From positions 1,116,001-1,180,000 of the forward strand of contig NZ_CP043909.1 of assembly GCF_008630915.1 (NCBI RefSeq): 64,000 nt of DNA, in the 5' to 3' direction. This document shows positions 47,404 through 55,532 of this stretch, one piece after another. The stretch's first letter is position 1. Each line of letters opens with the position of its first letter. This DNA is from Acinetobacter suaedae (GTDB lineage: Bacteria; Pseudomonadota; Gammaproteobacteria; Pseudomonadales; Moraxellaceae). A program made the translations under genes and the position numbers. The notes below the pieces were generated by a model. It was not told the DNA's origin and did not search any database. It saw only the letters and a program-made list of their open reading frames with translations.

Positions 47404-47429
47404 TATTAGGTATACCGATCTACCTAATA
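47404..47429 (-). promoter_or_regulatory. Palindromic TetR operator
   Basis: Perfect arms TATTAGGTA (47404-47412) and TACCTAATA (47421-47429) with an 8-nt centre, 9 bp upstream of the TetR start codon. Confidence 0.75.
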
Positions 47430-47532
47430 TTAAGTTGATCATACATTTGAAGCAAGCATATATTGCTTTTTACTTCTGATTTGAAAATCAACTTATTGAA
47501 AATGAAGCGATAAAAATTATTGATGGGCTGTG

Positions 47533-48075
47533 TTATTCATTGGGTTTTTTGCTATGGATAAAAGCTAAGCCGTAGGTGGGCCATTTCTTATCTGTTTTAA
47601 TGTTATTGACAAGCCAAGCTACAAGGACAAGAGCGATTGACCCTAATAACACTGGAAAAAATAGAAAACTCCATTCGTACTGGATGCTATTTGCGGTGAG
47701 TAAGATGACCAACGGATTAGCGCCAGCTGGTGGATGAACACAACGTAAAATTTGCATGGCAGCAATCGCACAACCAACAGATAATGCAATACTTATCGCT
47801 GAAACACCAAAGATTTTTAAAAAGATTAAGCCAATAAATGCTGAGACAAAATGCCCCAAAATTACGTTACGAGGTTGGGCTAGAGGGGATTGTGATACCG
47901 CATATAAGATCACACAGCTTGCTCCGAAAGGTGCCATGATAAATAAGTTATCAGTTAATTTGCTGAGCAAAATTAAGATCAAAATACTTAATGTTCCACC
48001 AATGAGGCTTCTTAAAATATCAATAGAATGAGGTAAAGGAGCGAGATGTTCTTTACCATGAAATAGTGATCGCAT
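47533..48075 (-). CDS. HPP-family integral membrane protein
   Basis: 180 residues with four to five membrane segments. The family motif HPPAGANPLVIL (about residue 115) and MAPFGASCVILYA are present. HPP proteins in some bacteria and plastids move nitrite; this one is not characterised. It is divergent from a TetR gene with a long palindrome between them. Confidence 0.9.
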   Translation of the reverse strand: MRSLFHGKEHLAPLPHSIDILRSLIGGTLSILILILLSKLTDNLFIMAPFGASCVILYAVSQSPLAQPRNVILGHFVSAFIGLIFLKIFGVSAISIALSVGCAIAAMQILRCVHPPAGANPLVILLTANSIQYEWSFLFFPVLLGSIALVLVAWLVNNIKTDKKWPTYGLAFIHSKKPNE

Positions 48076-48119
48076 GTTGATCTCACAGGGTGATTGCTTT
48101 CCATCAATAATAGAACTAA

Positions 48120-48155
48120 AATTAAAAATGGTACAGATCTGTACTATTTTTAATT
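48120..48155. promoter_or_regulatory. 36-bp palindrome between the HPP and TetR genes
   Basis: Arms of 18 bp with a single mismatch, centred on GTACAGATCTGTAC. It ends 12 bp before the TetR start and lies 45 bp from the HPP start, so one operator could serve both divergent promoters. Confidence 0.8.
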
Positions 48156-48167
48156 GAGTAAATTTTT

Positions 48168-48728
48168 ATGTCAAAATCAGCGAATAAAATTTTGAATACC
48201 GCAGAACGATTATTTTATGAAAATAGTTTTGTTGGTGTCGGTGTTGACTTAATTCGAGATGAATCAGGTTGTTCAAAAACAACGATGTACACTTATTTTA
48301 AGAATAAAAATCATTTGGTGAAATCTGTGTTGCAAGCAAGAGACGAAAAGTTCCGACAGAGTTTGCTCAATTATGTGGCTGATACCAAAGGTAGAGAAGC
48401 ACTGAATAAGTTAATTGAATGGCATTTGCTATGGTTTCAAGAGGATAATTTTAAAGGATGTTTATTTGTTCGGGCAGTGGCTGAGTCGCATTCAGGTGAT
48501 CACGACATTATTGTAGTTTCTCAGCAACATAAACGATGGATCAGAGATTTGATTGCACAATATCTTGATGGCTCGATCCATGCTGAAATATGCATTGAAA
48601 CGATCTATACCTTGATCGAGGGTTTAATTAGTCGTTTTTTGGTGGAAGGATATGATGTAAAAGTTGCTGAAGATATCAAACATGCAATCGATCAAATTAT
48701 GGATGCATTTTCTCATGAAAGCCGATGA
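48168..48728 (+). CDS. TetR-family regulator
   Basis: 186 residues. HTH at the N-terminus (VGVDLIRDESGCSKTTMYTYFKNK) and a C-terminal domain with a conserved WHLLWFQEDNFKGCLFVRA (about 85-103), again the class with a Cys in this position. Probably controls itself and the divergent HPP gene through the palindrome 12 bp upstream. Confidence 0.9.
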   Translation: MSKSANKILNTAERLFYENSFVGVGVDLIRDESGCSKTTMYTYFKNKNHLVKSVLQARDEKFRQSLLNYVADTKGREALNKLIEWHLLWFQEDNFKGCLFVRAVAESHSGDHDIIVVSQQHKRWIRDLIAQYLDGSIHAEICIETIYTLIEGLISRFLVEGYDVKVAEDIKHAIDQIMDAFSHESR

Positions 48729-48797
48729 ATCACCATTAAACCTTTAAGTTTTATCAATCAAAGGTTTAATGATGTTTTATATTAAAGCTAAAAGAGT

Positions 48798-49898
48798 TTA
48801 TTCACTAAACAGCTTTTGATCTTCTACATCGATATATTCGATATAGCCACGTCCTTGAACGGGTTGACTCAAATATTCACCTGTGAAAGTGTAGGCACTA
48901 GCATAGCCAATGCCATGCCCATAACGAAATGGACTATCAATTTCAGCATAGATTTCTAAGATTTTTTGATCTGCTGTGTCTTTTACCATCCATGAGAATA
49001 ACTGGGGTAAACGCATTTTCTTACCACTAGGTGAAACATAGTCATCGACTTGATGAGAGATGACCCTAAATTCAACATGGGTATAGATTTCTGCTGGTCG
49101 ATCAGTGTGTCTAACATGTAGAGAATAAGCAGCAGGCTTTCCTAAAATATCCGCTTTGGTTAACAACAATTGTGTTGTCTCATTTAGGTTGATAATTTGA
49201 TAGGTAAAGAAATCAAGCGGTAGCTTATACGCCTCAGGCAATAGTTTTTTAATAATACCATGTGCGCCAGCTGCACGTGCATATTCATAGGTACATAAAC
49301 CTTCTGCTACAGTCGTTTCACCTCGATATTCAAGTTGACCCTTGAATTTAGCCAACAGGCTAAAATGATCATAAATAGGAGTCTTGATAAACCATGAGAC
49401 TTGATCAGTGACATCTAAATCAAATTCAAAATGTAGACCATAATAATCACCTTGAAGATGAATATGAGGTAAAGTCCCTGTAATCGAAACTTCTTCACCC
49501 AATTCAATCTGAGTGCCATTTTCTAGAATCTTGGTTTCATCTGAAATGATATAGGCTTTTAAGAGATGCTTATCTAATGCCGCTGTACTTGAAAAAAACG
49601 TTGCCGTGTTTCTTGGGTCACCTAAAGTGATGTCATCATGGTCAAAAGCCAGTGCACCGGGTGTTCCCAACAAAATCATAATATTCAAATAACGGTGTGG
49701 TTCAGGCAGGAGTGGAAAGAAGATGCCATAATGTGTCCACGTATAAAACTTCTCATTGGTTCTTGGAACAATAATTTCTGGTTTAGAAAATGGAATCGTT
49801 GAGTATTTTTTAGCTTGATCCAAGGTACCTTGCGCGAGCAACAAGCTTTTGCCCAAGATTTTACTGGTCAGGGAAGTGGGTGGCAGTTGTTTTTTCAT
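48798..49898 (-). CDS. Uncharacterised Acinetobacter protein (DUF6670-like)
   Basis: 366 residues, soluble, mostly beta. The C-terminus (GEYLSQPVQGRGYIEYIDVE) resembles the end of AttH/carotenoid-hydratase-type lipocalins, and two halves with similar strands suggest a tandem lipocalin-like fold. I believe this matches DUF6670, common in Acinetobacter, but cannot confirm. ATG 49898 has GGAATAAAG upstream; the earlier ATG at 49916 lacks a ribosome site. No enzyme motif recognised. Confidence 0.6.
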   Translation of the reverse strand: MKKQLPPTSLTSKILGKSLLLAQGTLDQAKKYSTIPFSKPEIIVPRTNEKFYTWTHYGIFFPLLPEPHRYLNIMILLGTPGALAFDHDDITLGDPRNTATFFSSTAALDKHLLKAYIISDETKILENGTQIELGEEVSITGTLPHIHLQGDYYGLHFEFDLDVTDQVSWFIKTPIYDHFSLLAKFKGQLEYRGETTVAEGLCTYEYARAAGAHGIIKKLLPEAYKLPLDFFTYQIINLNETTQLLLTKADILGKPAAYSLHVRHTDRPAEIYTHVEFRVISHQVDDYVSPSGKKMRLPQLFSWMVKDTADQKILEIYAEIDSPFRYGHGIGYASAYTFTGEYLSQPVQGRGYIEYIDVEDQKLFSE

Positions 49899-49997
49899 CT
49901 TTATTCCTATACTCATCTTATGCTGAGACTTAGGTTAAGAAAAACAACTGCCATTGCTAAGCGGAAATAAGGACAGCACTACAGCTTTTCAGGACAT

Positions 49998-50888
49998 TTA
50001 TTGATTGGTTTTGTTGGACAATTTTTCTAGATTCTGTGAACCGATCCAATGCTTTGAGAACTGATAGGCTGCACGCCCAGAGCGTTGGCCACGTGCTTGG
50101 CACCATTTTAAACTTTCACCACGTACGGTATGATTATATTCCAAACCTGCTTTAGTAATGTAATGCTCAACAATTTCTAAGTACAGTTGCTGATCCATTG
50201 GATAGAATGATAGCCACATGCCGAAACGGTCAGAAAGTGAGATTTTTTCTTCAATGGCTTCTTGTGGATGCAACTCTGTATATTGGGGTACATCAACTTT
50301 ACGCACCGGGGTATTTTCATGCATAAATTCGGGCAATAAGTGACGACGGTTACTGGTGGCATAAATAATAAAATTGCTTGACCCTGACTGTAGTGAGCCA
50401 TCTAAAACACTTTTTAAGCTACGATAATTTTCATCTTCTGCGTTAAATGCCAAATCATCACAATAGACGATAAACTTCTCAGGACGATGCTCAATCAGTT
50501 TTTGAATCTTAGGCAGATCAGATAAATCATCACGTTCGATTTCAATCAAGCGCAAACCTTGTGCTGAGTATTCTGTCAGTAAGGCTCGAACAATTGAGGA
50601 CTTACCTGTACCACGCGAACCTGTCAGTAAAATATCATTTGCAGGAAAACCATTTAAAAACTGTAGCGTATTTTGAATGATTTTATCTTTTTGGCGCTCA
50701 ATTCCTTTGAGATCTTCTAAATACATTTTTTTAGGTTGTTGTACGGCAACCAATTGTTGATTTTCCCATCGAAAGGCAATTGCAGAAAAATCGGTGGGTT
50801 GTTTTGGTGCAGGGAGAACTTGTTGAAGCTGTGTTAAAACACTCGATAATGATTGGAGAATAGAATCAGGTAAATTGAGGATCGCCAT
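49998..50888 (-). CDS. AAA ATPase of the DUF815 family
   Basis: 296 residues. Walker A TGSRGTGKSSIVRAL (about residue 92) and Walker B KFIVYCDDLAF (about 140), followed by SLKSVLDGSLQ and YATSNRRHLLPEF, match the DUF815 ATPase family. It begins with a helical N-terminal domain. Function unknown; divergent from the patatin gene. Confidence 0.9.
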   Translation of the reverse strand: MAILNLPDSILQSLSSVLTQLQQVLPAPKQPTDFSAIAFRWENQQLVAVQQPKKMYLEDLKGIERQKDKIIQNTLQFLNGFPANDILLTGSRGTGKSSIVRALLTEYSAQGLRLIEIERDDLSDLPKIQKLIEHRPEKFIVYCDDLAFNAEDENYRSLKSVLDGSLQSGSSNFIIYATSNRRHLLPEFMHENTPVRKVDVPQYTELHPQEAIEEKISLSDRFGMWLSFYPMDQQLYLEIVEHYITKAGLEYNHTVRGESLKWCQARGQRSGRAAYQFSKHWIGSQNLEKLSNKTNQ

Positions 50889-51069
50889 AATGAATACAAA
50901 CCAAACTCAGTAATCAATGATTAAGGATACTAGCATTGCTTTCGCGGAAAAAAAGAAAATATCATCATAAATATTGCAATACGTCGATTTAACCCTTGAT
51001 TGTTGCGACAGCTTTTTGCATTGTATAGGTGCACGATTCGAAAAATACGATTAAAAATTGGGATCATCC

Positions 51070-52578
51070 ATGTCAAATCTGCTTTTAGGAAAAAGAAATA
51101 CATACCAAACTTATCGAGTGGGTGTGTTGCAAGAGCGTTTAAGACATACAAGTAGTTATGAAGAGTGGAAAGATGTTGCTCTAAAATTAGACCAGGAAAT
51201 GGGGGCTGAGGCATGGAAATATGACAATGAATCACCTTATTTCGATGCTGAAATTCTGTCTAGGCGACACAACCTGTTAAGAAAATATCGAACACAGCAT
51301 CGTACATTAGATTTAATGTACGTGTTACGTGAAGGTTTATCTTATGATTTTGCTAATATCGGACATCCGATGTTGTTTGCTGAAACCTATATTGGCACAA
51401 AAAAAATTATCGAAAACTATGTGGAAGAAGTGAGTGAATGCTTCCGCTATTTATCATCAAGTGAATGTATAACGTTCCAGCTTAAAGAAAAAATCCAGTT
51501 TTTTGAAGAATGTCAAAAAGCCTATGGCCAACCTGCATTGATGCTGTCTGGTGGCGCGACATTGGGGCTATTCCATACGGGTGTTTGTAAAGCACTATTA
51601 GAGCGTGATTTGCTCCCTAAGGTTATTTCTGGTTCGAGTGCAGGGGCAATCATGACGGGAATGCTTGGTGTATCTTTACCAGACCAGATTCCAGAATTAC
51701 TCACTGGGGAACATTTTTTTCATAAAGCATTTCGTTTTAGAAACATCATGGAACTGATTAAAGGGCGCGGTGGCATTGCCGATGTGATGTACTTAAAAAA
51801 ATTCTTGGTACAAAACCTAGGCGATGTGACTTTTGCCGAAGCTTATCAGCGTTCAGGGTTACATATCAATATTGCCGTTGCTCCATATAATACTGCTCAA
51901 AATCCACGCATTTTAAATGCTTTAACAGCACCACATGTTTTAGTTTGGAGTGCTGTGCTTGCTTCATGTGCGGTTCCTGTCTTATTCCCACCAGTACATT
52001 TGACCAGTAAACGTTATGATGGACAACATACGCCGTATATGTCGAATACCAAGTGGGTAGATGGCAGTATGCGTAGCGATTTTCCTCAAGAGAAAATGGC
52101 AAGGCTGTATAATATTAATTACACCATTGCGAGTCAGGTAAATCCGCATATCGTACCGTTTATGCAGAGTGATACGAAACGGTTCCGTCGAGATGTATTA
52201 AATTGGCCAGAGCGGATTATCCGCCGTCAGGGCAAGGCCATCGCATTAGAAGTGATGGATCTGACCCGTAACTATGTAGGAGATATTTTCCCTATTCGTC
52301 GCGCCCTAGATCACGGTTATGGCATATTGGGACAGCGTTATTATGGCGATGTTAATATTATTGCCAAATACGGTTTAAGACATTATAGCTATATGCTACA
52401 AAATCCACGTCCGAAATTATTTCAGATCTTGCAGCAGGAAGGTGAGCGTGCGACCTGGCCTAAAATTACCTCAATAGAAACTCATGCACGGATTGGTAAA
52501 ACGATTGAACATTGTTTAACATCACTGCGAAAGCAGGAAGAAAAGCAGCAAAATGAGTTCTATTACGTGGATCTTTGA
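51070..52578 (+). CDS. Patatin-like phospholipase with DUF3336 domain
   Basis: 502 residues. An N-terminal DUF3336 region (about 1-140) leads to a patatin domain: oxyanion motif GGATLGLFHTGV, nucleophile GSSAG (about 183) and the catalytic Asp in WVDGSMRSD. Related to triacylglycerol lipases of the SDP1/Tgl type and bacterial RssA. ATG 51070 was chosen; an upstream TTG adds four residues. The kinase gene starts 26 bp before its end in another frame. Confidence 0.92.
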   Translation: MSNLLLGKRNTYQTYRVGVLQERLRHTSSYEEWKDVALKLDQEMGAEAWKYDNESPYFDAEILSRRHNLLRKYRTQHRTLDLMYVLREGLSYDFANIGHPMLFAETYIGTKKIIENYVEEVSECFRYLSSSECITFQLKEKIQFFEECQKAYGQPALMLSGGATLGLFHTGVCKALLERDLLPKVISGSSAGAIMTGMLGVSLPDQIPELLTGEHFFHKAFRFRNIMELIKGRGGIADVMYLKKFLVQNLGDVTFAEAYQRSGLHINIAVAPYNTAQNPRILNALTAPHVLVWSAVLASCAVPVLFPPVHLTSKRYDGQHTPYMSNTKWVDGSMRSDFPQEKMARLYNINYTIASQVNPHIVPFMQSDTKRFRRDVLNWPERIIRRQGKAIALEVMDLTRNYVGDIFPIRRALDHGYGILGQRYYGDVNIIAKYGLRHYSYMLQNPRPKLFQILQQEGERATWPKITSIETHARIGKTIEHCLTSLRKQEEKQQNEFYYVDL

Positions 52579-53383
52579 TTCAAATATCCAACTGGATGAA
52601 TTAAAGCTCCGCACCAAAAGCCAAAGTTATGCTTATGGGCGACGACTATATACTTTTCAAATAGGCGCGGACGCTTATTGGCTTAAATTCCATCTGGCAA
52701 ATACCAATCAGACGTTATACGCCGCTTTTCAACATGAGCTGAGTTTTTATCAATCTTTCTCGAAGAATAAAATTTCTTTTCTTATAGATCATCAAATTAT
52801 TGACTTTGAACAGCAAGGGACAGTTCTTCGTGATTTAGGCGAGGGGAATGGTTTGGTCTTGTGGGATTCAGTCCCTTTTTTTACTGATTTGAGCACTTTC
52901 AAAACACTTGAAACGATTAAACAAATGATCCAGCAAGCTTTAAATTCACTCGGTGAATTACATCAAATGGGATGGATTCATGGGGATCTCAAGGTTGAAC
53001 ATTTTCGATTATATAAAAATACATGTAGATTGATTGATTTCGAGCAAAGTCTGCAATTGCATCATCAAACTCATAATTTGAATGCAACACCGCACTATAT
53101 GGCACCTGAGCTATTTCATGGCAAAAATAAATCAGTGCAGAGTGATTTATATGCTTTGGGAATTATTCTATATGAATGGTTGACTCAGATGAAACTGAGA
53201 GCAAATAGCTATCACGATTGGGCCGTATTACACTGTCAGCAGCTGCAACTTCAAGTTCCGAAACAATTGGAGCCATTTTTGCCATTATTAAAAGGTTTGA
53301 CTCAAAAACATTCTGAGCAACGTTTATGTTCTGTTCTAGATGCACAAGTCTTGTTAAATGATATTAATCTGCTGCAAAAATAA
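52553..53383 (+). CDS. Eukaryotic-like protein kinase / phosphotransferase
   Basis: 276 residues, one kinase domain. Catalytic loop HGDLKVEHFRL (about residue 143), metal motif IDFEQ (DFE in place of DFG), APE loop MAPELF and YALGIILYEW helix F. The glycine-rich loop is poorly visible, and HGD/DFE resemble the Bud32/RIO and LPS-kinase branch. It overlaps the patatin-like gene by 26 bp, so the two are translated together; the target may be lipid or protein. Confidence 0.85.
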   Translation: MSSITWIFDSNIQLDELKLRTKSQSYAYGRRLYTFQIGADAYWLKFHLANTNQTLYAAFQHELSFYQSFSKNKISFLIDHQIIDFEQQGTVLRDLGEGNGLVLWDSVPFFTDLSTFKTLETIKQMIQQALNSLGELHQMGWIHGDLKVEHFRLYKNTCRLIDFEQSLQLHHQTHNLNATPHYMAPELFHGKNKSVQSDLYALGIILYEWLTQMKLRANSYHDWAVLHCQQLQLQVPKQLEPFLPLLKGLTQKHSEQRLCSVLDAQVLLNDINLLQK

Positions 53384-53440
53384 ACATAAATAATTGATTT
53401 GAATATTATATGTTCATTTGAATGAGTTTTTTCTCAGAAA

Positions 53441-53476
53441 GACTTGTCATCAAGCTGCTTTCTCACTAATATGCAT
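53441..53476 (+). promoter_or_regulatory. tRNA-Leu promoter, first copy
   Basis: TTGTCA and TAATAT separated by 17 bp, followed about 10 bp later by the tRNA-Leu start. The same elements and spacing precede the second tRNA-Leu copy. Confidence 0.75.
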
Positions 53477-53483
53477 AGCCATC

Positions 53484-53568
53484 GGGGGCGTGGCGAAATT
53501 GGTAGACGCACTGGATTTAGGTTCCAGCGCCGCAAGGTGTAAGAGTTCGAGTCTCTTCGCCCCCACCA
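53484..53568 (+). tRNA. tRNA-Leu (anticodon UAG), first copy
   Basis: 85 nt with encoded CCA. Acceptor GGGGGCG / CGCCCCC, anticodon stem CTGGA / TCCAG with loop TTTAGGT, a short variable arm and T arm GTTCGAGTC. An identical gene is at 63830-63914. A hairpin with T run follows at 53574-53601. Confidence 0.96.
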
Positions 53569-53573
53569 AATTT

Positions 53574-53601
53574 AAAAAAGCAAGAGTATCTTGCTTTTTT
53601 T
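53574..53601 (+). terminator. Hairpin after tRNA-Leu
   Basis: AAAAAAGCAAGA / TCTTGCTTTTTT type stem between tRNA-Leu and tRNA-Trp; would separate the two transcripts at least in part. Confidence 0.7.
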
Positions 53602-53637
53602 ATGGTTAAATCAGAAATGAATTAATCATAAAGTTAT

Positions 53638-53711
53638 AGAGGATTGGTGTAATGGTAGCATGACGGTCTCCAAAACCGTTCGTCAAGGTTCGAGTCCTTG
53701 ATCCTCTGCCA
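53638..53711 (+). tRNA. tRNA-Trp (anticodon CCA), first copy
   Basis: 74 nt with encoded CCA. Acceptor AGAGGAT / ATCCTCT, anticodon stem ACGGT / ACCGT with loop CTCCAAA, T arm GTTCGAGTC. A1-U72 and discriminator G73 agree with Trp identity. The D arm (GGTGTAATGGTAGCAT) is unlike that of E. coli tRNA-Trp. The start of a second copy lies at the right edge of the window. Confidence 0.88.
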
Positions 53712-53746
53712 AATATGAAAGGAACTTTTTTAAAGTTCCTTTTTTT
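53707..53746 (+). repeat. 40-bp direct repeat, left copy (tRNA-Trp 3' end and terminator)
   Basis: Identical to 63676-63715. The left copy covers the last five bases of tRNA-Trp with CCA and the terminator; possible att-like or recombination footprint of the island. Confidence 0.85.
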
Positions 53747-53748
53747 TA
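53720..53748 (+). terminator. Terminator after tRNA-Trp
   Basis: Stem AAAGGAACTTT / AAAGTTCCTTT followed by eight T residues. The sequence from the tRNA 3' end through this terminator recurs exactly at 63676-63715. Confidence 0.88.
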
Positions 53749-53846
53749 TTGTTAATTCACTTAAACGACAAAAAAGAAATCTTATTTTTTGATATAGAAT
53801 ACACGGCGTATTTAATTTTGAAAGAACTATATTGGAAATCTCTCGG

Positions 53847-54401
53847 ATGAGAATTATAAAGGGAACAAATTATTGGAGATTGCTCTCTATCATTCTGATG
53901 TTTATTATTTTCTTGGGATTATATTATTTTTTTGTTGTTTATCCTAAAGATACAGAAAAATTCCGTTTGGCAATTGCTGAAGAAATTTTTATGGCATCTT
54001 ATTGGCACGATTTGTCATATAAACATGATTTGTATAAAGCAATGTTAAAACAGAACGTACCGCTAAATGAGATTAACGATGAAATTTACTTCAATGATCT
54101 GAATATGCTCAGAGTGTTGTATCAAAGTGGGGATGGAGAAAAGTTAATAGATACATTGAATAGATATTTTAGGTATTCAATTTATGAGACTAAAAGTGTG
54201 CGTGGACTATGTTTGAAATTGCAATTTCTTCAACGATATAAAAACAAAATTGAACGTGAAGGCTATAGGACTGAAAGATTAGCGCGTTGGCAAAATTTCA
54301 ATGCGCAAAATTGGGAAACGGTGTCTCCTTGGTTGCAAGAGAAAGATGCATTTAATCAATTCTTTAAATCAAAGAAAATGCAAATGGATTGTTCTTTTTA
54401 A
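53847..54401 (+). CDS. Small inner-membrane protein of unknown function
   Basis: 184 residues. One N-terminal membrane helix (LLSIILMFIIFLGLYYFFVV, about 12-31) and a helical, charged domain, probably periplasmic or cytoplasmic depending on topology. No family recognised. It is the first gene after the tRNA pair in the VgrG island. ATG 53847 was preferred; TTG 53832 in frame would add five residues. Confidence 0.65.
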   Translation: MRIIKGTNYWRLLSIILMFIIFLGLYYFFVVYPKDTEKFRLAIAEEIFMASYWHDLSYKHDLYKAMLKQNVPLNEINDEIYFNDLNMLRVLYQSGDGEKLIDTLNRYFRYSIYETKSVRGLCLKLQFLQRYKNKIEREGYRTERLARWQNFNAQNWETVSPWLQEKDAFNQFFKSKKMQMDCSF

Positions 54402-54437
54402 ACATAAGTCAACAAGATCGTTTAAGGAGAGCCTTGT

Positions 54438-54494
54438 ATGTCTATATTGTCTTTGATAAAACAACCAACCAATTGCATGCATAATTTCTTATAA
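54438..54494 (+). CDS. Possible 18-codon leader ORF
   Basis: ATG with an AAGGAG ribosome site 8 bp upstream, 18 codons (MSILSLIKQPTNCMHNFL), ending 6 bp before the next gene, which has no visible ribosome site of its own. This arrangement fits translational coupling or a leader peptide. No conservation evidence is available from the window. Confidence 0.45.
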   Translation: MSILSLIKQPTNCMHNFL

Positions 54495-54500
54495 ATCATT

Positions 54501-55439
54501 ATGGCTAAAAAATATGTACTTCATCCAATTAAAACCTTGAAAGATTGGCAAGGGGAGGATTGGGATGTTTATGAGGAAAGAAAAACTCAAATTGGGGTCA
54601 TATTAAATTACGGTTGGTTATATGGTATGCCACGTAAAGGTTCTAAGGCATTAATTATTACACCTGAATTGGCAGAAACCTTTAAGCAGTATTCTTGGCG
54701 TGAGATGATTGATGTATTTGGTATGGCAAGTGCGACGGTCACGAAAATCAGACGAGAACTCAATTTACAAAAAGAGGTTGTTCGACGTGATCGAGCTTGG
54801 ATCGTCCAACATCAAAATGAAATCTTATATTATAGTTTTCCGATGTTGCTGGAAAAATATGGACTCAGAAAAGGTATCGTCCAAAGTTATTCCAACTATT
54901 TAGTGGGTGAAGTGGGGGTTAAGCGTAAGTCGTCACGAAATTATGCAAGTCAGTATGCGGTAGAAAAAATTTATCAGAAGCATAAAGCTTCGATTGCCCA
55001 ATGCCGAAGTTTTAGGGAATTACAAAAGATATTGCAAACTGATGATTACACGGCACGCAAATTCCATGAATTGGCATGTGCTGAACTGAATGTCGTTTCA
55101 ATGAGTGAACTTCATTTAAAGAACTTAGATAAAACATGGCGTTGGCGTTATCAGCATCGAGACACAATTCTTAGCCCAACCATGACAATTCAGCAAATTG
55201 CAAAACAACTAAAAACAACAACCGATGAAATCTATAATGCCCGCAAAGCATTACGTCGCCGATTAGCGATTAAAGAAAGGATTGGACCCGTGAAAATAAA
55301 CATAGAAGACTGGGTCTTAGCGCATGCAGAAGACTTAAAAACACTCAAGATCAGTCAATTGAAGCACAAATACCAAATGAGCAAATCACAGATCGGTGCT
55401 CGACGGATGCTACTGAAAAAGTTGCAATCAAAAGCATGA
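54501..55439 (+). CDS. Basic protein with five helix-turn-helix-like repeats
   Basis: 312 residues, strongly basic. Five repeating units of about 47-59 residues can be aligned by eye, with cores at about 64-89, 111-135, 170-195, 228-253 and 283-307. Each follows the pattern hydrophobic/Trp-x3-His-x3-Ile, then S/T-h-x2-L-x3-Y/L-x-h, then a second helix ending in Arg (for example WREMIDVFGMASATVTKIRR, and ISQLKHKYQMSKSQIGARRM). This suggests a repeat DNA-binding protein. No known family recognised. Lies 93 bp before vgrG. Confidence 0.7.
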   Translation: MAKKYVLHPIKTLKDWQGEDWDVYEERKTQIGVILNYGWLYGMPRKGSKALIITPELAETFKQYSWREMIDVFGMASATVTKIRRELNLQKEVVRRDRAWIVQHQNEILYYSFPMLLEKYGLRKGIVQSYSNYLVGEVGVKRKSSRNYASQYAVEKIYQKHKASIAQCRSFRELQKILQTDDYTARKFHELACAELNVVSMSELHLKNLDKTWRWRYQHRDTILSPTMTIQQIAKQLKTTTDEIYNARKALRRRLAIKERIGPVKINIEDWVLAHAEDLKTLKISQLKHKYQMSKSQIGARRMLLKKLQSKA

Positions 55440-55532
55440 CACATAAGGTCACAAATAGACAAAACTGTCTGAGCATAAACACACTTTTTCCTGTAAAATG
55501 CATTCACATTTAAAAAATTTCAAAAAGAAGCG

